A DNA stretch of 64,000 bases from Arthrobacter echini (lineage in GTDB: Bacteria; Actinomycetota; Actinomycetes; Actinomycetales; Micrococcaceae). The notes beneath the pieces were generated by a model. The model ran no database searches. It saw only the letters and a program-made list of their open reading frames with translations, and was not told the DNA's origin. The stretch lies in NCBI RefSeq assembly GCF_008107445.1, contig NZ_VSLD01000004.1:1-64000 (forward strand). The letters run 5' to 3'. Position numbers and translations under genes: made by a program. Of this stretch, positions 12,260 through 20,708 are shown in pieces. The first letter of the stretch is position 1, and each line of letters begins with the position of its first letter.

Positions 12260-13780
12260 CTACAGCAGTCCCTGCGGCGCGGCGGCCGCATCGATGACGC
12301 CGGGTCCGGCGACCACGTTGAGCTGATCGAGCGAACCGGCGGGAAGTCCCGGTAGGTCCTGGACGGCGGCCAGGAAGCGTTCCAGTTCGGCGTCGTCGAC
12401 GACGCCCGCGGCCAGCAGCCGAAGCTTGGCTATGTAATCGGCGCGGGCGAAGGGCCGGGCACCGAGGGGGTGGGCGTCCGCGACCGCGATCTCGTCGGTG
12501 ATGACGGAGCCGTCGGTCAGCGTGATCTCCACCCTGCCGCCGAAGGCCTTCTCCGCGATGTCGAGGGAGTGGTACCGGCGCGTCCACTCCGGATCCTCGA
12601 CGGTGGTGACCTTGTGCCAGAGGGCCACGGTGTCGGGCCGCGCGGCGCGGTCGGGGGCGTAGGACTCCTCGTGGTGCCAGCGGCCGTCCTGGAGGGCGAC
12701 GGTGAAGATGTACGGGATGGAGTGGTCGAGGGTCTCGCGGGACGCCGAGGGGTCGTACTTCTGCGGATCGTTGGCGCCCGACCCGATGACCACATGGGTG
12801 TGGTGGGAGGTGTGGATCACGATGGAGGCCACGTTGTCGGGGTCCGTCACCTCGGGGTGGGCCTCGTTCAGGCGGCGGGCGAGATCGATCCAGGCCTGCG
12901 CCTGGTACTCGGCGGAGTGCTCCTTGGTATACGTGTCGAGGATGGCGCGCTTGGCCTCGCCCGGGGCGGGCAGGGGCACCTCGTAGGCGGCGTCGGGTCC
13001 GTCGAGGAGCCAGGCGATCACACCGTCCTCGCCCTCGTAGATGGGGGTCGGCGAGGTCTGTCCCCGCATGGTGCGGTCCACCGCCTCCACGGCCATCTTC
13101 CCGGCGAAGGCCGGGGCATGGGCCTTCCAGGTGGAGATCTCGCCCTTGCGGGACTGGCGGGTGGCCGTCGTCGTGTGCAGGGCCTGGCCGACCGCATGGA
13201 AGATCACCTCCGGCGCGAGTCCCAGGAGGGTTCCGATCCCGGCCGCCGCCGATGGGCCGAGGTGGGCCACGTGGTCGATCTTGTGCTTGTGCAGGCTGAT
13301 GGCCTTCACCAGATCCACCTGGATCTCGTAGCCCGTGGCGATCGCGCGGAGCAGATCGGCGCCGGAGGCGCCGGTGTGCTGGGCCGCCGCGAGGATGGGT
13401 GGGATGTTGTCGCCGGGGTGGGAGTACTCGGCGGCCAGGAAGGTGTCGTGGTAGTCGAGTTCACGGACGGCGACGCCGTTGGCCCAGGCGGCCCACTCGG
13501 CGGAGACACGCTCGTCGATCCCGAACACCGCAGCACCTGCGCCGTGGGCCGAGACCGGGTGACTCGTGGCCTGGGCCCGTGCCGCGACGACAGGGGCACG
13601 GTTGAGGGAGGCGATGGCCACCGACGCGTTGTCGATGATGCGGTTGATCACCATGTCGGTGACCTCGTCGGTCACCTCGACGGGATCGGCGGCGACCTGC
13701 GCGATCTTCCAGGCGAGCTGACCCTCGCGGGGCAGATTCTCCTCGCTGCGGTGGACTCGGACGGGATGGAGCTCGACCAT
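12260..13780 (-). CDS. prpD: 2-methylcitrate dehydratase
   Basis: 506 residues. MmgE/PrpD family, cofactor-free, converting 2-methylcitrate to 2-methyl-cis-aconitate. Visible family blocks are [48 protein letters not shown] and [20 protein letters not shown]. Residues 1-35 form the usual N-terminal arm with [21 protein letters not shown] precedes the ATG. It is the first structural gene of the operon, 21 nt after the regulator gene. Confidence 0.95.
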   Translation of the reverse strand: MVELHPVRVHRSEENLPREGQLAWKIAQVAADPVEVTDEVTDMVINRIIDNASVAIASLNRAPVVAARAQATSHPVSAHGAGAAVFGIDERVSAEWAAWANGVAVRELDYHDTFLAAEYSHPGDNIPPILAAAQHTGASGADLLRAIATGYEIQVDLVKAISLHKHKIDHVAHLGPSAAAGIGTLLGLAPEVIFHAVGQALHTTTATRQSRKGEISTWKAHAPAFAGKMAVEAVDRTMRGQTSPTPIYEGEDGVIAWLLDGPDAAYEVPLPAPGEAKRAILDTYTKEHSAEYQAQAWIDLARRLNEAHPEVTDPDNVASIVIHTSHHTHVVIGSGANDPQKYDPSASRETLDHSIPYIFTVALQDGRWHHEESYAPDRAARPDTVALWHKVTTVEDPEWTRRYHSLDIAEKAFGGRVEITLTDGSVITDEIAVADAHPLGARPFARADYIAKLRLLAAGVVDDAELERFLAAVQDLPGLPAGSLDQLNVVAGPGVIDAAAAPQGLL

Positions 13781-13801
13781 GGTGTTCCTCTCGGTGGTGC
13801 G

Positions 13802-14464
13802 TCAGTGGTGCAGTGCTGCGCCGTGACCGGCGTGGGACGGGGTGAGTAGGTGCTGGAGGCTCTTGTGGAGATGCACGCGCATGGCCGCCTCGGCGAGCTC
13901 GGCATTGCCGTCGGCGAGCGCTCGGGCGATCTGCTCGTGCTCGTGGGCGCTGTGCAGCAGGCGGGTGGGATTGTCCCTGGCCAGCCTCCGCACGCGGGCC
14001 AGGTGGGTGCGGATCGGTTTCTGGGCCTGGAGCAGATAGGGATTGCCGGCGGCCTCGTCGATGCCGTGGTCCAGCCGGGCCACGAGTCCGTAGTAGGCCG
14101 TCTGGCCGTCGGCGTCGCCGTCGATGAGCGGGCCCGCGCAGGCGAACTCCTCGGCGAGGGGTGCGAAGACGGCAGGATCACCGCGGCGGGCGGCGATCCG
14201 AACGGCGGCGCACTCGAGGGGGATGCGCGCGTCGAAGAGATCGGTGACGGCCTCGAGCGAGATCTCCGAGACGACCACGCCGCGCCCGGTGTGGGTCGTG
14301 GCCAGGCCCTCGGCCACCAGGCGTGAGAGTGCCTCGCGCAGCGGGGTGCGGGAGACACCGAGCCGTGCCGACTGTTCCACCTCCGCCAGGATGTCGCCGG
14401 GGGCGAGCCTCCAGTCGATGATGTCGGTGCGCAGGGTGGAGTAGGCACGATCGCTTGCCCTCAT
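13802..14464 (-). CDS. GntR family (FCD type) regulator of the propionate genes
   Basis: 220 residues. A winged-helix DNA-binding domain at about 1-70 (RLGVSRTPLREALSRLVAEG is the recognition-helix region) is followed by an all-helical FCD ligand-binding domain with the expected metal-type residues (Asp in LDHGIDEA, His in HEHEQIARAL, His in AAMRVHLHKSL). The ATG at 14464 has GAGGAGG upstream. It is the first gene of the prpD-prpB-prpC operon and diverges from prpE. I infer autoregulation through the two TGTATACA palindromes in the intergenic region; the ligand is probably a methylcitrate-cycle intermediate, which is a guess. Confidence 0.88.
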   Translation of the reverse strand: MRASDRAYSTLRTDIIDWRLAPGDILAEVEQSARLGVSRTPLREALSRLVAEGLATTHTGRGVVVSEISLEAVTDLFDARIPLECAAVRIAARRGDPAVFAPLAEEFACAGPLIDGDADGQTAYYGLVARLDHGIDEAAGNPYLLQAQKPIRTHLARVRRLARDNPTRLLHSAHEHEQIARALADGNAELAEAAMRVHLHKSLQHLLTPSHAGHGAALHH

Positions 14465-14526
14465 GCCCTCCTCCTTCCGGTCGTGGTGTCCCGGCGGCAT
14501 CGACGGTCGGGGGACAGTCCCTCCAA

Positions 14527-14539
14527 TGTATACAGCGGC
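14527..14539. promoter_or_regulatory. candidate GntR operator, copy 1
   Basis: TGTATACAGCGGC contains the perfect 8-bp palindrome TGTATACA (14527-14534). The whole 13-mer is repeated in inverted orientation at 14597-14609, with 75 bp between palindrome centres. GT-N2-AC palindromes are typical targets of FCD-type GntR regulators, and this one is 63 bp from the gntR start. Confidence 0.6.
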
Positions 14540-14596
14540 TGCATCGGGAACAAGGGAACGGACAGAAAAAGCTGCCGGACTCACCGCCTTTCAGGT

Positions 14597-14610
14597 GCCG
14601 CTGTATACAG
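14597..14610. promoter_or_regulatory. candidate GntR operator, copy 2
   Basis: GCCGCTGTATACAG contains the perfect 10-bp palindrome CTGTATACAG (14601-14610). It is the exact inverted partner of the 13-mer at 14527-14539. It lies about 80 bp before the prpE start, with a TTGACC hexamer at 14634-14639 between, so it could control prpE. Confidence 0.6.
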
Positions 14611-14690
14611 AGAAGCCGCTCTTTGCTCCGTGGTTGACCGGGAGCATGCGTGATACTGTGCCTCAACATCACGCGCACCGAAGGGCGATC

Positions 14691-16637
14691 ATGGCTGCTG
14701 CAGGGAACGATGCCGGGCACGATGTCTCCACCCCCGCCGACTACCGGCGCCTGCATGCGGAGAGCATCGCGGACCCGGACCGGTTCTGGCTCGCCGCGGC
14801 CGGTGCCGTCGACTGGGCCACGGAACCCACCGTGGCACTCGACAGCTCATCGGCGCCCTTCCACCACTGGTTCCCGGACGGCAGCCTGAACACGAGCCAC
14901 AACGCGCTGGATCGTCACGTCGACGCCGGGCGGGGGGACCAGGCCGCCCTGATCTACGACTCCGCGATGCTGGGCGTCCGCCGCACGTACACCTATACCG
15001 AGCTCAGGGACGAGGTGGCCGTCTTCGCCGGAGCGCTCGCGGAGCTCGGGGTGGGGAAGGGCGATCGGGTGCTGATCTATCTGCCGATGATCCCGGAGGC
15101 CGTCATCGCCATGCTCGCCACGGCCCGCCTCGGGGCCATCCACTCCGTGGTCTTCGGCGGTTTCGCCCCGGCGGAGCTTGCCGCGAGGATCAGGGACGCC
15201 CGCCCCAGCGCCGTCGTGACGGCGTCGGGAGGGCTCGAGCCCGGCCGCCACGTGGAGTACCTGCCGGCCGTCCACGAGGCCCTGATGCTCGCCGACAGCC
15301 CCGGGATCCCCGTGGTGTCCAAGGCCCGCGAGGGTTTCCAGCACGACATCGCAGGCTACGCCGGAGGGGAAGGCCACTGGGTGGACTGGGACGAGGCCGT
15401 CTCCCGGGCACGGGCCGTTCCGCCGGTGGACATGGCGGCGACGGATCCGCTCTACATCCTCTACACCTCCGGCACCACGGGCTCTCCCAAGGGCGTGGTG
15501 CGGGACAACGGCGGACACGCCGTCGCCCTGACATGGACCATGCAGGCCGTCTTCGGCATCGGCCCGGGCGACGTCATGCTCACGGCGTCCGACGTCGGGT
15601 GGGTGGTGGGCCACTCCTACATCGTCTACGGACCGCTCCTGGCGGGGGCCACCACTGTGCTCTACGAGGGCAAGCCCGTGGGCACGCCCGACGCCGGGGC
15701 GTTCGGCCGGCTGATCGAGCAGCACCGGGTCAAGGCACTCTTCACCGCTCCGACCGCGCTCCGGGCCGTGCGCCGCGTGGATCCCGAGGCGGAGCTGATC
15801 CGCAGCCACGATCTCTCCTCCCTGACCACGCTGTTCTCCGCCGGCGAGCGGCTCGACACAGGCACCTCCGCGTGGATCGGGGAGGTGCTCGGCGTGCCGG
15901 TGGTGGACAACTGGTGGCAGACGGAGACGGGCTGGCCCATCTGCGCCAATCCGCGGGGACTGGCCGAGCTGCCCCTGAAGCCCGGCTCACCCTCGCTGCC
16001 CTCCCCGGGCTACGACGTCGTGATCCTCGATCACGAGGGCAACCCTGTGCCAACCGGGACGGAAGGCAGTATCGCCCTGCGGCTTCCCCTCCCTCCCGGC
16101 ACCCTCACCACGCTCTGGGGCAGCGACGACAGATTCCGGGACTCCTATCTGAGCGCCTTCGAGGGCTACTACACCAGCGGCGATTCGGGCTATGTGGACG
16201 ACGACGGCTACATCTTCGTGATGGGCCGGACCGACGACGTCATCAATGTGGCCGGCCACCGCCTCTCCACGGGAGCGATCGAACAGGTGCTCGCGCAGCA
16301 CCCTGCCGTGGCGGAGTGCGCCGTCCTCGGGCTCCAGGATCCGCTGAAGGGCCAGCGGGCCAGTGGGTACGTGGTCCTGAAGGCGGGCCTGACGCCCGAC
16401 CACGACACCCTCAAGGCGGAGCTCGTGCAGCTCGTCCGGAGCAGCATCGGCCCGGTTGCGGACTTCCGGTCCGTCGTCGTCGTCGAGGCGCTGCCCAAGA
16501 CACGCTCCGGGAAGATCCTGCGCAAGACCATGCGGCAGATCGCCGCGGGGGAGAAGCTCGTGGTGCCGTCCACCATCGAGGATGCCTCGGTCCTCGAGGC
16601 ACTCGAGCCCCTGTTGCGCCCGGGAGCGGCACAGTAG
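14691..16637 (+). CDS. prpE: propionyl-CoA synthetase
   Basis: 648 residues. ANL superfamily, converting propionate, ATP and CoA to propionyl-CoA. The P-loop TSGTTGSPKGVVRDNGGH, with the RDNGG extension, is characteristic of PrpE rather than acetyl-CoA synthetase. Other blocks: VVDNWWQTETGWPI, YYTSGDSGYVDDDGY, GRTDDVINVAGHRLSTG and the C-terminal catalytic Lys in KTRSGKILRK. The ATG at 14691 follows AAGGG; an ATG at 14646 is an alternative start. It diverges from gntR-prpDBC, completing a full set for propionate activation and the methylcitrate cycle. Confidence 0.93.
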   Translation: MAAAGNDAGHDVSTPADYRRLHAESIADPDRFWLAAAGAVDWATEPTVALDSSSAPFHHWFPDGSLNTSHNALDRHVDAGRGDQAALIYDSAMLGVRRTYTYTELRDEVAVFAGALAELGVGKGDRVLIYLPMIPEAVIAMLATARLGAIHSVVFGGFAPAELAARIRDARPSAVVTASGGLEPGRHVEYLPAVHEALMLADSPGIPVVSKAREGFQHDIAGYAGGEGHWVDWDEAVSRARAVPPVDMAATDPLYILYTSGTTGSPKGVVRDNGGHAVALTWTMQAVFGIGPGDVMLTASDVGWVVGHSYIVYGPLLAGATTVLYEGKPVGTPDAGAFGRLIEQHRVKALFTAPTALRAVRRVDPEAELIRSHDLSSLTTLFSAGERLDTGTSAWIGEVLGVPVVDNWWQTETGWPICANPRGLAELPLKPGSPSLPSPGYDVVILDHEGNPVPTGTEGSIALRLPLPPGTLTTLWGSDDRFRDSYLSAFEGYYTSGDSGYVDDDGYIFVMGRTDDVINVAGHRLSTGAIEQVLAQHPAVAECAVLGLQDPLKGQRASGYVVLKAGLTPDHDTLKAELVQLVRSSIGPVADFRSVVVVEALPKTRSGKILRKTMRQIAAGEKLVVPSTIEDASVLEALEPLLRPGAAQ

Positions 16638-16835
16638 GGCCGGACGAGGACCCCGATCCGGGCCGTCGCAGGAGCCCACCCTCGACCTCAGGCTGAGGCT
16701 GAAGGCTCGCCGTGGAGCAAAGGCTCCCTTCACGGGCGCCGCTCCGGGCGTTGTACCGTTGACCATGAGAACCGCTGCTCGGATCCGTTCGATCGAGTGG
16801 CCCGCACCGATTCTGATGGAAGCGTGGACAAATTC

Positions 16836-17723
16836 GTGAGTAGTGAACAGGGTTCCACAACTCTGCCCGGCGCAGGAGACGCGGAGCTCGGCCCCACCGG
16901 CCGACCCATCACGGAGTTCCCCGAACCGGCTGCCCTCGACTCGCACGGTCCGGCGCGGGTCATCGCCATGGTGAACCAGAAGGGCGGCGTCGGCAAGACC
17001 ACCTCGACCATCAACCTCGGTGCGGCCCTCGCCGAGGCGGGCCGTAAGGTTCTGCTGGTCGACTTCGATCCGCAGGGAGCCCTGTCCGCGGGCCTCGGTA
17101 CCAATCCCCATGAGCTCGACGTCACGGTCTACAACGTCCTGATGGACCGCAAGGTCTCCATCCACGACGCCATCCAGCACACCGCCGTCGAGAACATCGA
17201 TCTGCTGCCGGCCAATATCGACCTGTCCGCCGCGGAGGTCCAGCTCGTCAACGAGGTGGCGCGCGAGCAGGTCCTCGACCGCGCGCTGCGCAAGGTCGCG
17301 GACGACTACGACGTGATCCTCATCGACTGCCAGCCCTCGCTCGGCCTGCTGACGGTCAACGCGCTCACGGCGGCGCACGGCGTCATCATCCCGCTGATCT
17401 GCGAGTTCTTCGCCCTCCGGGCCGTGGCACTGCTGGTCGAGACCATCGAGAAGGTCCAGGACCGCCTGAACCCCCGGCTGCAGATCGACGGCGTACTGGC
17501 CACGATGTACGACGCACGGACGCTCCACAGCCGCGAGGTCATCGCGCGCCTGGTCGAGGCCTTCGGCGACAAGGTCTTCGAGACGGTCATCAAGCGCACC
17601 ATCAAGTTCGCCGACGCCACGGTGGCCGCCGAACCCATCACCTCCTACGCGGCGAACCACAGCGGCGCCGATGCGTACCGCCAGCTCGCGAAGGAGCTCA
17701 TCAGCCGGGGTGGAGCACCGTAG
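16836..17723 (+). CDS. ParA family ATPase of the scpAB locus
   Basis: 295 residues from GTG 16836; an in-frame GTG at 16797 would add 13 residues. The deviant Walker A motif NQKGGVGKTTSTINLGAAL and Walker B VILIDCQPSLG are intact, as is LLVDFDPQGALSAGLG. A 35-residue flexible N-terminus with GPTGRPITEFPEP precedes the ATPase domain. In actinobacteria this ParA (Rv1708 type) is linked to scpA and scpB and is distinct from the ParA of the oriC parAB pair; it probably acts in chromosome organisation. The start choice rests on my memory of homologue N-termini, and no strong ribosome site decides it. Confidence 0.87.
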   Translation: MSSEQGSTTLPGAGDAELGPTGRPITEFPEPAALDSHGPARVIAMVNQKGGVGKTTSTINLGAALAEAGRKVLLVDFDPQGALSAGLGTNPHELDVTVYNVLMDRKVSIHDAIQHTAVENIDLLPANIDLSAAEVQLVNEVAREQVLDRALRKVADDYDVILIDCQPSLGLLTVNALTAAHGVIIPLICEFFALRAVALLVETIEKVQDRLNPRLQIDGVLATMYDARTLHSREVIARLVEAFGDKVFETVIKRTIKFADATVAAEPITSYAANHSGADAYRQLAKELISRGGAP

Positions 17724-17761
17724 TGCCCCCGGACGCCGGGTCTCTCCGGGAGCATTAGGTG

Positions 17762-18628
17762 ATGCACGGCAGCGTCCGGGGCGTCGGTATGGAATCCAGC
17801 GGGGAGTCCGGCGGGGACCTGGCGTCCACGCCGAACGATGCGCCGGCCCCTGGGCCGAGGACGGCGTCCTCCGTCTTCGCGGTGCAGCTCACCAACTTCA
17901 GTGGTCCCTTCGATCTGCTCCTCACCCTGATCTCGCGCCGTGAGCTCGATGTCACCGAGATAGCCCTCGCCGAGGTCACGGACGAGTTCATCGCCCATAT
18001 CCGGCACCTCCAGGCCGTCGAGGGACAGTGGAAGCTCGACGAGGCCAGTGAGTTCCTGGTGGTGGCTGCCACCCTGCTCGACCTGAAGGCGGCGAAGCTG
18101 CTGCCCGCCGGAACCGGCGTCGTCGAGGACGAGGGTGATGTCGCCCTGCTGGAGGCACGGGACCTGCTGTTCGCGCGACTCCTGCAGTACCGGGCGTTCA
18201 AGGAGATGGCCCGGGAGCTCTTCCACCGCCTCGAGGAAGAGGCCGGCCGCCATCCACGCGATGCGCCGCCGGAACCGGAGGTGCTCGCCCTGCTGCCCGA
18301 ACTGCGCTGGCAGTCCACCGCAGCGGAGTTCGCCGCGCTGGCAGCGCGCGTGCTCGCCCCGCGCGGGGAGAAGCCCGCCGCGGTGGAGACCGGGCACCTC
18401 GTCTCGGCGCAGGTGAGCATCGGCGAGCAGTCCGCGGTCCTGGCCGACCTCCTGCAGCTCAACGGGACCATGACCTTCGGGCAGCTGACCCTCGACAGCA
18501 CCTCCGCGGCGGTACTGGTGGCGCGGTTCCTCGCACTGCTCGATCTCTTCCGCGACGGCTCCGTCTCCTTCGACCAGGCCGCCCCCCTGGCGGAGCTCCG
18601 GGTGTCCTGGAGAACCGATGATGCGTGA
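17762..18628 (+). CDS. scpA: segregation and condensation protein A
   Basis: 288 residues. The kleisin subunit of the SMC-ScpAB condensin. The N-terminal Smc-binding helix-turn-helix is clear (LTNFSGPFDLLLTLISRREL, EIALAEVTDEFIAHI, ASEFLVVAATLLDLKAAKLLP), and the C-terminal winged helix ends with FLALLDLFRDGSVSFDQ. The first 35 residues are a variable extension. ATG 17762 has GGGAG about 9 nt upstream; GTG 17759 and ATG 17789 are alternatives. It overlaps scpB by 11 nt. Confidence 0.93.
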   Translation: MHGSVRGVGMESSGESGGDLASTPNDAPAPGPRTASSVFAVQLTNFSGPFDLLLTLISRRELDVTEIALAEVTDEFIAHIRHLQAVEGQWKLDEASEFLVVAATLLDLKAAKLLPAGTGVVEDEGDVALLEARDLLFARLLQYRAFKEMARELFHRLEEEAGRHPRDAPPEPEVLALLPELRWQSTAAEFAALAARVLAPRGEKPAAVETGHLVSAQVSIGEQSAVLADLLQLNGTMTFGQLTLDSTSAAVLVARFLALLDLFRDGSVSFDQAAPLAELRVSWRTDDA

Positions 18629-19268
18629 TGCGTCCGGGCCCGCGGGGGAGCCGGACGGCGGACGGGCATCCCTCGAGGAACTCCCCGGCGGACTGAAGGG
18701 TGCCATCGAGGCGATCCTCATGGTGGCCGACCAGCCGGTCACCGAGGCACGGCTCGCCCTCGTCCTGGAGCGTCCAGCAGCGCAGGTGCAGGAAGCCCTC
18801 GTGGAACTGCAGCACGAGTACGACGGCTATACTGATGCAGACTCCCCAGTGCTCGGACCGGCAGTTCCGCGCGGGTTCGAACTCCGGAGCATCGCCGGCG
18901 GGTGGCGCATCTTCTCCCGACAGCATTTCTCCTCCGTCGTCGCCGACTTCGTCCTCGATGGCCGGTCCGCCCGGCTCTCGCAGGCGGCACTCGAGACACT
19001 GGCGGTCATCGCCTACCGTCAGCCCGTATCCCGTGCCAGGGTTTCTGCGATCAGGGGCGTCGCCGTGGACTCCGTGGTGCGGACGCTCGTGCAGCGCGGA
19101 TTGGTGGTGGAGCTGGACGCCGATCCGGTGAGTGGCGCGGCACGCTACGGGACCACCACCCTGTTCCTGGAGCGGGTGGGCCTGGGCAGCGTGGACGAAC
19201 TGCCGCGGATCGCACCCCACCTCCCGGGGATCGAGAGCCTCGGGGAGTACGACGACACGACGTTCTGA
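18618..19268 (+). CDS. scpB: segregation and condensation protein B
   Basis: 216 residues. Two winged-helix domains: one begins LKGAIEAILMVADQPVTEARLA and the second contains LSQAALETLAVIAYRQPVSR (a near-invariant ScpB block) and IRGVAVDSVVRTLVQRGLVV. It partners ScpA in the SMC complex. The start lies inside scpA, so expression is coupled. Confidence 0.95.
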   Translation: MMRDASGPAGEPDGGRASLEELPGGLKGAIEAILMVADQPVTEARLALVLERPAAQVQEALVELQHEYDGYTDADSPVLGPAVPRGFELRSIAGGWRIFSRQHFSSVVADFVLDGRSARLSQAALETLAVIAYRQPVSRARVSAIRGVAVDSVVRTLVQRGLVVELDADPVSGAARYGTTTLFLERVGLGSVDELPRIAPHLPGIESLGEYDDTTF

Positions 19269-19295
19269 GCACGATCTACACGAAGGATTTCCCCC

Positions 19296-20705
19296 ATGAC
19301 ACAGCAGCCAGGATCCGGTTCCGGACGCAAGCCGCCGCGCAGCGGCGACTCCGCCGGACGCCCCGCTGAGCGTCGGACGCCGTCCCCACGCGGCGGCTCC
19401 GCGAGGAGTGGCGAGCGCGGTGCGTCCAGCTTCTCCGGCGGCACGCGTGACGGAGGACGGTCCGGCGAGGGGCGTCCGGAGCGTGGTCGTCCTGCTGGTG
19501 GTCGTGACGGTGGACGTGACGGTGGCCGGTCGAACGAGGGACGCCCGGAGCGTGGTCGCCCCGAGGGGAACCGCTCGGGCAGTAGCCGCGACGGCGGACG
19601 CTCCTCGACGGGGAAGCCGTTCCAGGAGCGCACCCGCGACGGCGCCCGCTCGTCCGATACCCGTTCGTCCACGGGCCGCCCGCCCGCCGCAGGCGCTGAT
19701 CGCCGTGAGTCCGCCCACGGCCGCGCGCGCTCGGCATCGGGTCGCCCCTCCTCAGGAACGCCGTCGGGTCGCTTCGCGTCCGGCGGTGGGAAGACCGGCC
19801 GTCCCGGGACCGGTGCGAACCGGGCGGGTCGTCCAACCGGTGCCGCCGGTCGTCAGAAGCCGGCCGGCCCCAAGGCCTTCGGCCGTGAGCGTTTCGGTCA
19901 GAGCCTCGGCCCCGTGCGTCCGGCGACGCCCAAGCGCGCAAGCCGCCCGGCCGACGAGATCGACGTGCACAATCCCGAGGGCGTGCGGCTCCAGAAGGTC
20001 ATGGCCCTCGCCGGCGTCGCCTCCCGCAGGGTCTGCGAGGAGATGATCCTCGACGGCCGCGTGGAGGTGGACGGCACGGTGGTGACCGAGCTCGGCGTGC
20101 GGGTGGATCCTGAGCAGGTCGCCATCCACGTGGACGGCATCCGCCTGCAGCTCAACGAGCACCTGAAGTACTACGTCTTCAACAAGCCGCGCGGGGTGAT
20201 CTCCACGATGGACGACCCCGAGGGTCGGCGCTGCATCAGCGACTTCCTGAAGAACCGGGACAAGAGCGAGCGCCTCTTCCATGTGGGGCGCCTGGATGCC
20301 GAGACCGAGGGACTGCTGCTGCTGACCAACGACGGCGAGCTGACCAACCGGTTGACCCACCCGTCCTACGAGGTTCCCAAGACCTACCTCGTCCAGGTCC
20401 GGGGCCCCATGGCGCAGGGTATCGGCGCGCAGATGAAGGAGGGCATCGAGCTCGAGGACGGCCTGGCGCAGGTGGACTCCTTCAAGCTCGTGGACTCCAC
20501 CCCCGGCCACGTCCTCGTGGAGGTCATCCTGCACTCGGGCCGCAATCGCGTGGTGCGGCGCCTGTTCGACGCCGTCGGGCATCCCGTGGAACGACTGGTC
20601 CGCACGCAGGAGGGTCCCATCCGCGTGGGCGACCAGCGCCAGGGCAGCATCCGCGTGCTCGGGCGCCAGGAGGTCGGGCACCTCATGGCATCGGTGGGCC
20701 TCTAG
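19296..20705 (+). CDS. 23S rRNA pseudouridine synthase (RluB family) with long RG-rich N-terminus
   Basis: 469 residues, against about 250 for the family core. Residues 1 to about 215 are Gly/Arg/Ser/Pro-rich with RGRP, DGGRS and GRPERGRP units, probably disordered and RNA-binding. An S4 domain (about 226-275, VRLQKVMALAGVASRRVCEE) and the catalytic domain follow; the catalytic Asp is in HVGRLDAETEGLLLLTNDG. RluB-type enzymes make pseudouridine 2605 in the 23S rRNA peptidyl transferase region. It follows scpB at 27 nt, and the same order (Rv1711) is seen in mycobacteria. The DNA of the extension contains near-identical tandem stretches (19467 and 19536 regions). Confidence 0.92.
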   Translation: MTQQPGSGSGRKPPRSGDSAGRPAERRTPSPRGGSARSGERGASSFSGGTRDGGRSGEGRPERGRPAGGRDGGRDGGRSNEGRPERGRPEGNRSGSSRDGGRSSTGKPFQERTRDGARSSDTRSSTGRPPAAGADRRESAHGRARSASGRPSSGTPSGRFASGGGKTGRPGTGANRAGRPTGAAGRQKPAGPKAFGRERFGQSLGPVRPATPKRASRPADEIDVHNPEGVRLQKVMALAGVASRRVCEEMILDGRVEVDGTVVTELGVRVDPEQVAIHVDGIRLQLNEHLKYYVFNKPRGVISTMDDPEGRRCISDFLKNRDKSERLFHVGRLDAETEGLLLLTNDGELTNRLTHPSYEVPKTYLVQVRGPMAQGIGAQMKEGIELEDGLAQVDSFKLVDSTPGHVLVEVILHSGRNRVVRRLFDAVGHPVERLVRTQEGPIRVGDQRQGSIRVLGRQEVGHLMASVGL

Positions 20706-20708
20706 CCC

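Noticed and set aside
19440..19620. Tandem DNA repeat or CRISPR-like array
   Set aside because: The repeats are protein-coding (RG-rich units of the RluB-type enzyme), imperfect, and in one reading frame.
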